Origin: Kiloniellaceae bacterium
GTDB taxonomy: Bacteria > Pseudomonadota > Alphaproteobacteria > Kiloniellales > J153
Reading direction: 5' to 3'
NCBI GenBank assembly: GCA_021776175.1
Contig: JAJFGJ010000019.1
Coordinates: 1-48,070 of the forward strand
DNA: 48,070 nucleotides
Each line of letters begins with the position of its first letter. The stretch's first letter is position 1. Shown piece by piece: positions 8,169 through 16,376 of the stretch. Made by a program: the position numbers and the translations under genes. The notes under the pieces are model-generated. The model ran no database searches, was not told the origin of the DNA, and saw only the letters and a list, made by a program, of their open reading frames with translations.

Positions 8169-8585
8169 ATGAAGATCGATCGGATCACAAACGTCGCGAC
8201 AGGGAGCAAGCGTCCTGGCGCGCGCGGACGGGCCGGCTATTCAGACAGCTTTTTCAAGGCGCTTGCCGGGGCGGATGCGCACCCTGCCGGCCCTCTCGGC
8301 GCCGCCACGCCGCCGCCCGCGGTCGATGCTCTCCTGGCGCTGCAGGAAGCGGCCGGCGAGACCGATCCGAATACCCAGGGCCGGCGCCGCGGCGAGGAGC
8401 TGCTGGACCGCTTGGATGAGCTGCGTCTGGCCTTGCTGGAGGGGCGCTTAACGGCTGGGGCGATCCAGCGATTGGCTACCCAGGCGGCCGCCGGGCGGGC
8501 CCAGGTCCGCGACCCCAGGTTGGCGGAAATCCTGAACGATATCGAGCTGCGGGCCGCGGTTGAATTGGCCAAGCTAGACCGCTAA
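8169..8585 (+). CDS. fliX: Flagellar assembly regulator FliX
   Basis: FliX links assembly of the basal body to FlbD activity in alphaproteobacteria. The 138-residue protein begins MKIDRITNVATGSK, has a Gly/Ala/Pro-rich first half and then the conserved helical region RGEELLDRLDELRLALLEGR, ending with DIELRAAVELAKLDR. The ATG at 8169 was chosen because family members start M-K-I; an upstream in-frame extension runs through the flgI promoter region. It is divergent from flgI and followed by a strong terminator, so it is monocistronic. Its presence agrees with the ftr/sigma-54 promoters found here. Confidence 0.88.
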   Translation: MKIDRITNVATGSKRPGARGRAGYSDSFFKALAGADAHPAGPLGAATPPPAVDALLALQEAAGETDPNTQGRRRGEELLDRLDELRLALLEGRLTAGAIQRLATQAAAGRAQVRDPRLAEILNDIELRAAVELAKLDR

Positions 8586-8586
8586 C

Positions 8587-8610
8587 AGGTCCGGCCCCGG
8601 ACCTTTTTTT
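8587..8610 (+). terminator. Rho-independent terminator after fliX
   Basis: AGGTCCGG and CCGGACCT form a GC-rich stem immediately followed by a run of T residues (8605-8610), starting two bases after the fliX stop. Confidence 0.85.
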
Positions 8611-8720
8611 ACCTTTAAATTCAATTATGTGTGAGTGGCGCTTCCAGGCATTCAGATGCTTGTCCGGCGCGTCAAATTCCATATACTCCGCGCCTGCATC
8701 GCTGATTTCACAGGCGCGGG

Positions 8721-9149
8721 ATGAGCATGAAGAAGCCGGTATCCGTACCGAAGGGGTATCGCCCCAAGGAGACGGAAAAGTTCATGAGGCCCGTTATGCG
8801 GGCTTATTTCCAACGCAAGCTCTTGCGTTGGAAGGACGAGCTGCTGGCGGATTCCAATGAAACCATCCAGAACCTGAAGCAGGAGCCCCAGTCGGAGGCC
8901 GACCTGGCCGACCGGGCCTCGCTTGAGACCGATCGCTCCTTGGAGCTGCGGACCCGGGATCGCGAGCGCAAGCTGATATCCAAGATCGATTCGGCCCTGA
9001 AGCGAATCGAGGACGGCTCCTACGGGTATTGCGAGGATACCAAGGAACCGATCAGCCTGCGCCGCTTGGAGGCCCGCCCGATCGCGACCTTGTCCATCGA
9101 GGCGCAGGAGTACCACGAGCGGCAGGAGCGGACCCACCGCGACGAATAG
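8721..9149 (+). CDS. dksA: RNA polymerase-binding factor DksA
   Basis: DksA binds the RNA polymerase secondary channel and works with ppGpp in stringent control. The 142-residue protein has a coiled-coil region (about 30-105) with RKLLRWKDELLADSNETIQN and an Asp-containing tip. The C-terminal globular domain reads DGSYGYCEDTKEPISLRRLEAR. The zinc-finger part keeps a single Cys, where E. coli DksA has four, as is usual for this alphaproteobacterial type. An alternative ATG two codons downstream is possible. It is a single gene between two hairpins; its position inside a flagellar locus need not mean a dedicated role. Confidence 0.93.
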   Translation: MSMKKPVSVPKGYRPKETEKFMRPVMRAYFQRKLLRWKDELLADSNETIQNLKQEPQSEADLADRASLETDRSLELRTRDRERKLISKIDSALKRIEDGSYGYCEDTKEPISLRRLEARPIATLSIEAQEYHERQERTHRDE

Positions 9150-9158
9150 GACCAGAAC

Positions 9159-9193
9159 CTAGGGTGTTTCCAGGAAAAGCGGAAAGACCCTAG
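9159..9193. terminator. Convergent hairpin between dksA and flgH
   Basis: The arms CTAGGGT-TTTCC and GGAAA-ACCCTAG form an interrupted inverted repeat with a 9-base loop. It fills the 40-bp gap between dksA (plus) and flgH (minus), and the flgH stop codon lies within the right arm. It probably terminates or insulates both transcripts, although no long T-run follows. Confidence 0.5.
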
Positions 9194-9975
9194 AACGGCC
9201 ACAGGATGTCGTAGATCTGCTGGCCGTAGCGCGCCTGCTGCACGTCGGTAAGCTGGCCCCGCCCGCCGTAAGCGATACGCGCCTCGGCGATTTGATCGTA
9301 GAAGATCGTGTTGATGGAGGTGATGTCCTCCGGCCGGATCATGCCCGCGATCTGCAATTCGCGAACCTCGAAGTTGACGCGGACCTCCTGGCGCCCGGCG
9401 ATCACCAAGTTGCCGTTGGGCAGAACCTGGGTCACCAAGGCGGCGATGCGCAGGTTGATTTCTTCGTCCCGGTTGACGCTGCCTGAACCTTGGGTGTTCG
9501 AATTGCTCGACAGATCGATCAAGCTGGTGGGGTCGACGGCTTCGGGAAGAATCGCGCCCAGGCTCGCCTCATAGCCTAGAAGGCTGCTGGCCGCGGCGTC
9601 TTCCCCGGCGGTGCGGGTGCGTTCCGTCGTGTTGGAAATCGTGGCTTCGTCCTCGATCTCGATGATCACGGTCAGGATATCGCCGATGGACGCCGCGCGC
9701 TGATCCTTCAAGAAGGCCCGCGACCCAGGCCGCCACAATGAATTGGCCTGCCGGTCGACATGCACCGGCGCCGGCATCGGCATGGTGATTGGCCGGTTGT
9801 CGAGCAAGGCCGCGGGATTCTCGATCTTGGCCAAGGATGGTTCCTGGCCGACCTGCGACAGGCGAGTCAGTGCGTTGCACCCGGCCAGACTTAGTCCGAG
9901 AATCGTAAGTGCGAGCGCGCGGGCAATGCCAGGACGATATCTCGCCGCCGCCGCGCTAGGGGTTGAGAAGCTCAT
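9190..9975 (-). CDS. flgH: Flagellar L-ring lipoprotein FlgH
   Basis: FlgH forms the outer-membrane L-ring. The 261-residue protein has a hydrophobic leader with lipobox LAGC (Cys at about residue 33), so it is a lipoprotein. Family motifs follow: SLWRPGSRAFLKDQRA, IGDILTVIIEIEDEA, NGNLVIAGRQEVRVN and the C-terminal GRGQLTDVQQARYGQQ. It ends YDILWPF, typical of the family. Its ATG overlaps the flgA stop by four bases. Last gene of flgF-flgG-flgA-flgH. Confidence 0.96.
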   Translation of the reverse strand: MSFSTPSAAAARYRPGIARALALTILGLSLAGCNALTRLSQVGQEPSLAKIENPAALLDNRPITMPMPAPVHVDRQANSLWRPGSRAFLKDQRAASIGDILTVIIEIEDEATISNTTERTRTAGEDAAASSLLGYEASLGAILPEAVDPTSLIDLSSNSNTQGSGSVNRDEEINLRIAALVTQVLPNGNLVIAGRQEVRVNFEVRELQIAGMIRPEDITSINTIFYDQIAEARIAYGGRGQLTDVQQARYGQQIYDILWPF

Positions 9976-11000
9976 TTCCGGCCCTCCACATCGATACCGG
10001 CCATTATGGTGGCGTAGACCTGAACCAGGCCGGATTCCACCACCGTGGCGCTGATGATTTGCTTGGATTTCGTGTTCATGACGCGGACCACGTCGTCGAC
10101 GGCGCCTTGGTCCAGGGCCCGGCCCTGAGCGGTCAGGACCATGCGCGAATTAGCCAGGCGAATGGTCACGATGCTGTTCTTCGTGACCAGAAGGGGTTCG
10201 CGCAGATCGGCGCTCAAGATTCGCTCACCCGGCCGCAAAGGGCGCCGGGGACTCTTGCCCAAAAGACGATCCTGGGAAGACACGGTGTTGCGGCTAAGCC
10301 GGTCAACGCGCGTGGAAATCCATTGGATGTCTCTTTTAGCAATCACTTCGCCCGGCTCGATCCTGCGGACGAGGACGGGAATTTCCGTCATCTCGACCGC
10401 GCGCCCGGTGACCGTCGACTGCGCCAGGGCGCGGCCTTCCGCCGGGGCGACAATCTGGCCGGTGAAGCGCCCGCTGTTGGAGTTGTAGGTGAAATTGGCG
10501 ACCGCCAGGCTGGCGGGCACGTCGGTCGGCAAATGTATCGCGATCGCCGGGTTGTCGAAGACGATCGATAGGTTGCCCGATATACCCCGATCGGCCAGGG
10601 CGTCGATGGCCGCGGCCTCGATACGCTTGCCTTCGATGACTTGGCTGGCCCGCTCGACCGTGACCTTGTCGAAGCGCGAAGCGGGCCGCCAAGGCAGGGC
10701 ATAGGCGCGCGCGACCGCTTGCAGCCAGCGGGCCTTCACCTCGACACTTTGTCCCGGTTCGGGTGCGCGGGCGATTCTGGTCTGGCCGAGCGATTGACCG
10801 GGGCTATCCAGGCCTTCGAACAAATCGCTCAGGCGAACCACCGTGTCGTCGACGATCGCGTGGGACTTGAGCAGGACCGGAGCGGATGGCGCCACCGCCG
10901 TGGACGCCGCCGCGCCGCTGCCCGTCCATGCCGATGGCGGCAGGAGCAGGACCGCGAGCGCGAGGATCGATGACGGCACGAAATTTCTAAGCTTTGTCAT
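9972..11000 (-). CDS. flgA: Flagellar P-ring assembly chaperone FlgA
   Basis: A periplasmic chaperone needed for FlgI polymerisation. It has 342 residues with a signal peptide (hydrophobic SSILALAVLLLPPSAW). The N-terminal half is variable. The C-terminal SAF-type domain includes VLVRRIEPGEVIAKRDIQW, RPLRPGERILSADLREPLLV and a final VQVYATIMAGI. It lies 14 bp after flgG and overlaps flgH. The order flgF-flgG-flgA-flgH is the usual alphaproteobacterial arrangement. Confidence 0.93.
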   Translation of the reverse strand: MTKLRNFVPSSILALAVLLLPPSAWTGSGAAASTAVAPSAPVLLKSHAIVDDTVVRLSDLFEGLDSPGQSLGQTRIARAPEPGQSVEVKARWLQAVARAYALPWRPASRFDKVTVERASQVIEGKRIEAAAIDALADRGISGNLSIVFDNPAIAIHLPTDVPASLAVANFTYNSNSGRFTGQIVAPAEGRALAQSTVTGRAVEMTEIPVLVRRIEPGEVIAKRDIQWISTRVDRLSRNTVSSQDRLLGKSPRRPLRPGERILSADLREPLLVTKNSIVTIRLANSRMVLTAQGRALDQGAVDDVVRVMNTKSKQIISATVVESGLVQVYATIMAGIDVEGRK

Positions 11001-11014
11001 TTTAGTTCAACTAG

Positions 11015-11800
11015 TTATCGAAGTTGGTTCACGGAGGACATCATCTCGTCCGAAGCCTGAATAACCCGTGAGTTCATTTCGTAAGCGCGTTGTGCCGTGA
11101 TCAGGTTGGTGATCTCCGCCACGATATTGACGTTCGCGCCTTCCAAGGCGCCTTGCTGGATCGAGCCGTATCCGGCGCTTCCCGGCGCCGCCAGAGTCGC
11201 CGAGCCCGAGGCGCGGGTTTCCAGCAGCATGCTATTGCCGATGGCTTGCAGCCCGGCCTCGTTCGGGAAGGTGGCGAGTTGAAGCTGACCGACGTTGCTA
11301 GGCGCGGTTTGCCCGTCCAGGGTGATCAGGACCTCGCCCTGCGCGTTGATGGTGATCGCCACGGCGTCGTCCGGGATCGTGATGCCGGGCTGGACGATAA
11401 AGCCGTTGGTCGTGACCAGATCGCCGTTGGGGCTGCGGCCCAAGGATCCAGCCCGGCTATAGGCGGTATCGCCGTTGGGCAGTTCGACCGCGAAGTAACC
11501 CTTGCCGTTGATCGCCAGGTCGAGCGGGTTGTCGGTAATGTTCAAGGCGCCTTGTTCGGTAATCCGGTAAGTCGCGGCCGGCTTCACGCCCAGACCGACT
11601 TGAATTCCCGAGGGAACCACGGTTCCGGTATCCGAGGACGAGGTGCCGGCGCGCAACAGGTCTTGGTACAGCAGGTCGTTAAATTCAGCCCGCTGGCGTT
11701 TGAAGCCGGTGGTGTTGATGTTCGCGATATTGTTCGAGATGACCTCGACGTTGAGCTGTTGGGCCAACATTCCAGTCGCCGCGATGCTTAGTGATCTCAT
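11015..11800 (-). CDS. flgG: Distal rod protein FlgG
   Basis: FlgG is the major distal rod subunit. It has 261 residues, the canonical length. It starts MRSLSIAATGMLAQQLNVE and contains the rod/hook signature ISNNIANINTTGFKRQRAEF. The FlgG-specific VPSGIQVGLGVKPAAT and QGALNITDNPLDLAINGKGY are present. The C-terminal helix is LITAQRAYEMNSRVIQASDE. It lies 13 bp after flgF and before flgA, so it is operonic. Confidence 0.97.
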   Translation of the reverse strand: MRSLSIAATGMLAQQLNVEVISNNIANINTTGFKRQRAEFNDLLYQDLLRAGTSSSDTGTVVPSGIQVGLGVKPAATYRITEQGALNITDNPLDLAINGKGYFAVELPNGDTAYSRAGSLGRSPNGDLVTTNGFIVQPGITIPDDAVAITINAQGEVLITLDGQTAPSNVGQLQLATFPNEAGLQAIGNSMLLETRASGSATLAAPGSAGYGSIQQGALEGANVNIVAEITNLITAQRAYEMNSRVIQASDEMMSSVNQLR

Positions 11801-11813
11801 GGTGCCGGATCCT

Positions 11814-12536
11814 TTAGTTGCCGACGATTATGTCGATGGCGTCTTGGATGCGCTTATGCTCGTTCTCGGCCATTTTCCCGGCCGATTGGTAGCTGCGCAC
11901 CACTTCGATCATGCGGGTCATTTCGGCGACGCCCTTGACGTTCGATCCTTCGATAACGCCTTGCAGGATCTCGGCGTCGTCCGCGGGCTGCGGCGTTTGG
12001 CCCTTGGGGTCGTACAAACCGCTGCCGTCCTTGGAGAGCGCGCGGGGTTCCTCGAACTTCGCGATCCGCAGCTTTCCGATCTCGACCGCATCGGCCGAAA
12101 CCGTGCCATCGCGTGTGATGGAGATCGTGTTGGTTCCCTGCGGAACCGTGATGGGCCCGCCGCCGGCGCCCAGCACCGGCGCGCCGCTCAAGGTGACGAT
12201 CTGCCCTTGATTATCGAGCTGGAAGGCGCCGAGGCGGGTGAAACGCTCGCCCTGCGGGGCCTGCACCGCGAAGAACCCATCGCCTGAAATGGCCAGGTCC
12301 AAGGGATTGTTGGTCGATTTCATGGTGCCTTCGGACATGTCGCGAAGGAATGTGACGTCGTGAACCATGCTCAGCGGCGGGCCGGAATCGGATGTAGGTT
12401 CCGGAAACTCCGAGAAAATCATCGACTCCGCCTTGAAGCCGGATGTGTTGGTATTCGCGAGGTTGGTCGCGATTACGTTCATTTGGCGGGCCAGAACGCC
12501 CTGCCGCGATAGGACAATGGATAGTGAATTTTCCAT
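11814..12536 (-). CDS. flgF: Proximal rod protein FlgF
   Basis: FlgF is a proximal rod subunit. It has 240 residues with the axial-protein N-terminus MENSLSIVLSRQGVLARQM and the signature IATNLANTNTSGFKAES. Other family segments are STNNPLDLAISGDGFFAVQ and the C-terminal MTRMIEVVRSYQSAGKMAEN. It is the first gene of flgF-flgG-flgA-flgH. A sigma-54-like promoter lies about 90 bp upstream, with an ftr-like palindrome a further 100 bp away. Confidence 0.95.
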   Translation of the reverse strand: MENSLSIVLSRQGVLARQMNVIATNLANTNTSGFKAESMIFSEFPEPTSDSGPPLSMVHDVTFLRDMSEGTMKSTNNPLDLAISGDGFFAVQAPQGERFTRLGAFQLDNQGQIVTLSGAPVLGAGGGPITVPQGTNTISITRDGTVSADAVEIGKLRIAKFEEPRALSKDGSGLYDPKGQTPQPADDAEILQGVIEGSNVKGVAEMTRMIEVVRSYQSAGKMAENEHKRIQDAIDIIVGN

Positions 12537-12624
12537 TTTTGGCGGTAAGTCTCCGGTTGCCGAACGCCAGGCGGCGGAGGGTGCCGCCCATGGCGGCCGG
12601 TCGTTGGCCTAGCAAGCCCCACGA

Positions 12625-12640
12625 TGCAGGAGGCGTGCCA
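12625..12640 (-). promoter_or_regulatory. Sigma-54-type promoter for flgF operon
   Basis: The minus strand reads TGGCACGCCTCCTGCA. The -24 half TGGCACG is perfect and the -12 half is CTGCA against TTGCA, with correct GG-N10-GC spacing. It lies 89 bp upstream of the flgF ATG, in the 325-bp divergent gap between flgF and fliL. It is the best sigma-54 match in the window. Confidence 0.75.
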
Positions 12641-12735
12641 GGATACGATACTGGCGCTAAACCGCCATTTGCCGCGTCTGCGCGAAGCCTTCCGCCACGC
12701 GGGATTTGCCGTTCGGCGGCTTTGGCACCGCTTGC

Positions 12736-12752
12736 CCGGCATTTTTTGCCGG
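12736..12752. promoter_or_regulatory. ftr-like palindrome between flgF and fliL
   Basis: CCGGCAT-TTT-TTGCCGG is an inverted repeat of the same GGCAA-N3-TTGCC type with one core mismatch. It lies about 98 bp upstream of the flgF sigma-54 motif and 110 bp before fliL. A FlbD-type enhancer is likely; control of both directions is possible. Confidence 0.55.
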
Positions 12753-12861
12753 ATTGCCGGCTCATGCGGCGCCGGCAAGCGGCATCCTAAACTAGTTATT
12801 AACCGCGGCAATTTAGGCTGCTTGCTGAATAAGCCTCTGATAATCAGTGAGTCTTTCTATA

Positions 12862-13404
12862 ATGACCGATGAAGCCGCGGCCGAAGATCCTGCAACGGAA
12901 GAAGAATCCCCAGAAGGCGCCGAGGAACAGAAGCCAACGGGCAAGATGCCTGGAAAGAAGCTTATTCTTTTCATAGCTCTGCCGATTCTTCTCCTGATTG
13001 GCGGCGGCGCCGGTGCCTATTTCACCGGCCTGCTGGACCCGTACCTGGGCATCGCTGAAGAAGAGGGCACGGAAGAACTGGCGGAGGCCCCGGCCGGTCC
13101 GGCGGTGTATTTCGAAATGCCCGAAATGCTGGTCAACCTGAACTCGACCGGGCGCAAGACCGGATATCTGAAGATATCGATCAGCCTCGAGCTAGGCACC
13201 GAGGAGGATATCACGCTCCTGGAGGGGGTCATGCCCCGCGTGGTCGATGGCTTTCAGGTCTATTTGCGCGAGCTACGGGTCGAGGACTTGCAGGGTTCCG
13301 CGGGCTTGCAACGTTTGCGCGAGGAACTGCTGCTTCGCGTCGCTTCCGCGGCCAGGCCCGCGCAGGTCAAGGACGTTCTGTTTCGCGAGATGCTGATCCA
13401 ATAG
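12862..13404 (+). CDS. fliL: Flagellar basal body-associated protein FliL
   Basis: FliL is an inner-membrane protein that surrounds or stabilises the stator. The 180-residue protein has an acidic cytoplasmic N-terminus and one transmembrane helix (LILFIALPILLLIGGGAGAY, about residues 34-53). The periplasmic FliL domain contains YFEMPEMLVNLNSTGRKTGY, LKISISLEL and a final VKDVLFREMLIQ. The ATG at 12862 was chosen; an in-frame GTG five codons upstream is also possible, since neither has a strong ribosome site. It precedes fliM, as in other alphaproteobacteria. Confidence 0.93.
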   Translation: MTDEAAAEDPATEEESPEGAEEQKPTGKMPGKKLILFIALPILLLIGGGAGAYFTGLLDPYLGIAEEEGTEELAEAPAGPAVYFEMPEMLVNLNSTGRKTGYLKISISLELGTEEDITLLEGVMPRVVDGFQVYLRELRVEDLQGSAGLQRLREELLLRVASAARPAQVKDVLFREMLIQ

Positions 13405-13476
13405 CAGGCCCGCCGGCGGGGTTTGGAGCTTTTCAAGGCCTCGCCGTCATAATTGGGCAAGGGAACAATTGATGTA

Positions 13477-14580
13477 ATGGCGGACGATATCGAAACAGAA
13501 GAAGGTGGAGGCGACGTCGATCAAGAAGCCATGATGGCCGAATGGGAGGCCATGGCGGATGACGATGGCGATGCCGGCGAAGATACCGGCGAAAGCAGTG
13601 CCGGTTCCACCCGTGTTCTAGATCAAACCGAGATCGACAGCCTGCTGGGCGTCGACGGCGACAACCTGGAAGACGGCGACAAGTCGGGCATTCAGGCGAT
13701 CCTGAACTCGGCCCTGGTATCCTATGAACGCCTGCCCATGCTTGAGGTCGTGTTCGACCGCCTGGTGCGCATGATGTCGACCTCGCTGCGGAATTTCACA
13801 TCGGACAACGTCGAGGTCAGCCTCGATAATATCTCTTCGGCACGCTTTGGCGACTACCTGAACTCGATTCCCCTGCCGGCGATGCTTGCGGTATTCAAGG
13901 CCGAGGAATGGGATAATTTCGGCCTGATGACGGTGGATAGTGCCCTGATCTATTCCATCGTCGACGTGCTTCTCGGGGGCCGGCGCGGAACCGCCGCCAT
14001 GCGCATCGAGGGCCGGCCTTACACGACCATCGAACGTAACCTGGTCGAGCGAATGGTTCACGTCGTGCTCGGAGATCTTTCGGCCGCGTTCGACCCCTTG
14101 TCGCCGACGACGTTCCGTTTTGAGCGTCTGGAGACGAATCCACGCTTCGCCACCATCGCGCGGGCCGCCAATGCGACTGTCGTGGTCACTTTGCGAGTCG
14201 ACATGGAAGACCGTGGGGGCCGGATCGAACTCCTTATTCCTTATGCGACGCTGGAGCCGGTACGCGAGCTTCTGCTGCAAATGTTCATGGGTGAGAAGTT
14301 TGGCCGCGATTCGATCTGGGAAAGCCACTTGTCGGCGGAGCTTTGGCGAACCGAGGTTCCTCTGCAGGGGGTGCTGGACGAAGTGGAACTACCGCTGGGC
14401 GATATTCTGTCCTGGGTTCCGGGCAGCCGCCTGGAGCTCAACTGCTCCCCGAACTCGGCGGTCGAAATGAGGTGTGGCGAGATCCCGCTGTTCTCCGGGA
14501 ATATGGGGCGTAATAACAACAATATCGCGGTGAAGATCGCCGGAAAGATTATGCGCCAAAAGGACGCCGAAACGGAATGA
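13477..14580 (+). CDS. fliM: Flagellar motor switch protein FliM
   Basis: FliM is the C-ring component that binds phosphorylated CheY. The 367-residue protein has a long acidic N-terminus (residues 1-40). The usual CheY-binding type motif appears internally as LDQTEIDSLLG (about 48-58). The middle CheC-like domain contains SLRNFTSDNVEVSLDNISS and GDYLNSIPLPAMLAVFKAEEW. The C-terminal SpoA domain includes ILSWVPGSRLELNCSPNSAV and the final GEIPLFSGNMGRNNNNIAVK. A start at ATG 13477 is preferred over an upstream TTG. Its stop overlaps the next start by four bases. Confidence 0.96.
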   Translation: MADDIETEEGGGDVDQEAMMAEWEAMADDDGDAGEDTGESSAGSTRVLDQTEIDSLLGVDGDNLEDGDKSGIQAILNSALVSYERLPMLEVVFDRLVRMMSTSLRNFTSDNVEVSLDNISSARFGDYLNSIPLPAMLAVFKAEEWDNFGLMTVDSALIYSIVDVLLGGRRGTAAMRIEGRPYTTIERNLVERMVHVVLGDLSAAFDPLSPTTFRFERLETNPRFATIARAANATVVVTLRVDMEDRGGRIELLIPYATLEPVRELLLQMFMGEKFGRDSIWESHLSAELWRTEVPLQGVLDEVELPLGDILSWVPGSRLELNCSPNSAVEMRCGEIPLFSGNMGRNNNNIAVKIAGKIMRQKDAETE

Positions 14581-15059
14581 GTCCTGATTTCACCTTCTCG
14601 ACCGGTCTTGATGTGCTGATCGCGATCCTGCTCATGGCGACCATCGTCCATGCGGTTTCCCTAAATCGAAAGCTGAATCGATTGCGCGATAGCAAGGGCG
14701 AGATGGAGGCCGTTATCGCGCGCTTGATCGAGGCGACGGATCACGCGCGCGCTGGGCTCGAGGATTTGCGCACCCATGCGGTTGAGGTAGGGGAGCGACT
14801 GCGGCAGGGGCTTAATCAGTCCTCCGGCCGTGTCGATGAACTCGCGTTCCTGATCGAAAAAGCCGAGACGCTCTCGCAGCGCCTCGATACCTCCATCGTG
14901 GCCGCGCGCGCGCCCCAAGCGAGCGCGCCGGCCGCGGCCGCGAGCCCCAGCATCCCCCTCCGCCAGGCAGCGCCGGCCGGTACCCGGCCGCGCGTCGCAA
15001 ACCGCGAGCCCGAACCGGAGGAGGCCAGCCTTCTCAAATCCTTGCAGGGGATGCGTTGA
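14577..15059 (+). CDS. DUF6468-type membrane-anchored flagellar protein
   Basis: A 160-residue protein with one N-terminal transmembrane helix (LDVLIAILLMATIVHAVSL, about residues 11-29). A coiled coil follows (about 30-110, with heptads such as AVIARLIEATDHARAGLEDL), then an Ala/Pro-rich tail ending LLKSLQGMR. The arrangement matches the DUF6468 family, found next to fliM in alphaproteobacterial flagellar loci. Its function is unknown. It is translationally coupled to fliM (ATGA), which suggests a role near the switch or stator. Confidence 0.72.
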   Translation: MSPDFTFSTGLDVLIAILLMATIVHAVSLNRKLNRLRDSKGEMEAVIARLIEATDHARAGLEDLRTHAVEVGERLRQGLNQSSGRVDELAFLIEKAETLSQRLDTSIVAARAPQASAPAAAASPSIPLRQAAPAGTRPRVANREPEPEEASLLKSLQGMR

Positions 15060-15083
15060 TGATGGGAGCCGAGGTGACCGGGC

Positions 15084-15752
15084 ATGATTAAGCGGGTCCG
15101 CCTTCTGCCGGTCCTGGTGGCCGTCGCCGGCCTGGCTCTGGCGGCGCGCCTGGGCGATGTGTGGCAAGGTTTCGCGGCCATGGCCCAGGAGACCCAAGGC
15201 GAGCCCCAGCAATTCGAGCTCTGGCGCGCGGAGCCAGCCGCGGGAGGCGAGGCGGGCGATGCCGGGGACAGCGCCGCCCCAGTGGATTCCGGCACCGCGC
15301 CGGACGGGGTTTTCCAGTTGCCGCCCGATCCCCTGACCATGACCGACGAGGAAGTAAACCTTCTGCAATCGCTTTCCGAGCGGCGCGAGGAGATAGAGTT
15401 GCGCGCGCGGAGCCTGGAGGAGCGCGAGGTCCTCTTGCAAGCGGCGGAACGCCGGATTGAAGAAAAAGTGGCTGGGTTGAAGAGCCTACAGAAGGTCATC
15501 GAAGATCTGCTGAATGAGCACAAAGAAAAAACTGAAAACCAATATGAAAGCCTCGTGAAGATTTACGAGAATATGAAGCCCAAGAGCGCGGCGCGGATCT
15601 TCGAGGAACTCGAACTGGAGGTTCTTCTGCCGGTGATAGCGCGCATGAAGGAGCGGAAGATCGCGCCGATACTGGCGAAGATGAACGCCGAAAAAGCCAA
15701 GACCATCACGACGGAATTGGCGCAGCGCCGAAGGCTGCCCGAAAACGGGTAG
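15084..15752 (+). CDS. MotE-like periplasmic chaperone (MgtE N-domain type)
   Basis: A 222-residue protein with a signal/anchor segment (LLPVLVAVAGLALAARLG, about 7-24), a Pro/Ala-rich linker and a long coiled coil (about 90-155). The C-terminal MgtE-type domain reads YENMKPKSAARIFEELELEV, then LLPVIARMKERKIAPILAKM. This layout matches MotE of Rhizobium, which stabilises the periplasmic stator-linked protein MotC. No MotC homologue was recognised, so a stator-assembly role here is inference. It lies 24 bp after the DUF6468 gene, so fliL-fliM-DUF6468-motE form one unit. Confidence 0.75.
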   Translation: MIKRVRLLPVLVAVAGLALAARLGDVWQGFAAMAQETQGEPQQFELWRAEPAAGGEAGDAGDSAAPVDSGTAPDGVFQLPPDPLTMTDEEVNLLQSLSERREEIELRARSLEEREVLLQAAERRIEEKVAGLKSLQKVIEDLLNEHKEKTENQYESLVKIYENMKPKSAARIFEELELEVLLPVIARMKERKIAPILAKMNAEKAKTITTELAQRRRLPENG

Positions 15753-15801
15753 CATACTGGAAAACGGACGGCGCCCTAGCGGGCCGGCGGGACCGTGACG
15801 C

Positions 15802-15819
15802 CGGCCGATTGGCCGTTTT
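15802..15819 (+). terminator. Terminator after motE-like gene
   Basis: CGGCC-GATT-GGCCG followed by TTTT, 50 bp after the motE-like stop. It closes the fliL-motE operon. Confidence 0.55.
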
Positions 15820-15893
15820 ACCGCTTGCCGTCTTTCTTTCCCCCGGAATCAAAGCCGGTTATTCGGCGGAAATCCCCACGGTTTTAGATAGTC

Positions 15894-15908
15894 TTAACAC
15901 CGTTTAGC
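15894..15908. promoter_or_regulatory. Weak CtrA-like box upstream of cheY
   Basis: TTAACACCGTTTAGC has one perfect TTAA half and a two-mismatch second half at N7 spacing. It lies 70 bp upstream of cheY. Weak on its own. Confidence 0.25.
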
Positions 15909-15977
15909 TATGATTTCCGAAGTTCTAATGAAGGGCGGGAACCTTTGCCGCGTTCCGCCGGAATCGAGGAGTAACCC

Positions 15978-16367
15978 ATGGCTGGCGTCGAAATGAAAAT
16001 GCCCATTCTGATTGTGGATGACTACAAGACCATGCTCAGGATTATTAGGAATTTGTTGAAACAACTGGGTTTCGACAACGTCGATGAGGCGACCGATGGC
16101 AGTGGCGCGCTGCAAAAGCTGCGCGACAAGGAGTTCAAGCTGATTATCTCGGACTGGAACATGGAGCCCATGAGCGGCTTGCAACTGCTCAAGGAAGTCC
16201 GGGCCGACGTGAAGCTGAAGGAGATGCCCTTCATCATGATCACGGCGGAAAGCAAGAGCGAGAATGTGATCGCGGCCAAGGAAGCGGGCGTCAGCAACTA
16301 CATTGTCAAGCCGTTCAACGCGGCCACGCTCAAGGGCAAGCTGTCCGCGGTCCTGGGCAACTTCTAA
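15978..16367 (+). CDS. cheY: Chemotaxis response regulator CheY
   Basis: A single receiver domain of 129 residues, diffusible between chemoreceptor arrays and the FliM switch. It contains the acidic pair in ILIVDDYKT (residues 13-21), the phospho-acceptor Asp59 in IISDWNMEP, the conserved Thr in MITAES and the Lys in NYIVKPF. The sequence LLKQLGFDNVDEATDGSGAL is typical of CheY proper rather than other single-domain regulators. It is followed 9 bp later by cheZ, and both sit in the motor-gene cluster rather than in a chemotaxis operon. Confidence 0.93.
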   Translation: MAGVEMKMPILIVDDYKTMLRIIRNLLKQLGFDNVDEATDGSGALQKLRDKEFKLIISDWNMEPMSGLQLLKEVRADVKLKEMPFIMITAESKSENVIAAKEAGVSNYIVKPFNAATLKGKLSAVLGNF

Positions 16368-16376
16368 GGCGCCTTT

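Noticed and set aside
7916..8209. N-terminal extension of FlgI to an upstream start
   Set aside because: It would bury the signal peptide and run through the sigma-54 and ftr sites; the ATG at 7915 has a good ribosome site and gives family length.
12722..12736. TGGCACCGCTTGCC as a plus-strand sigma-54 promoter for fliL
   Set aside because: Only three bases separate TGGCAC and TTGC, so the GG-N10-GC spacing fails by two bases.
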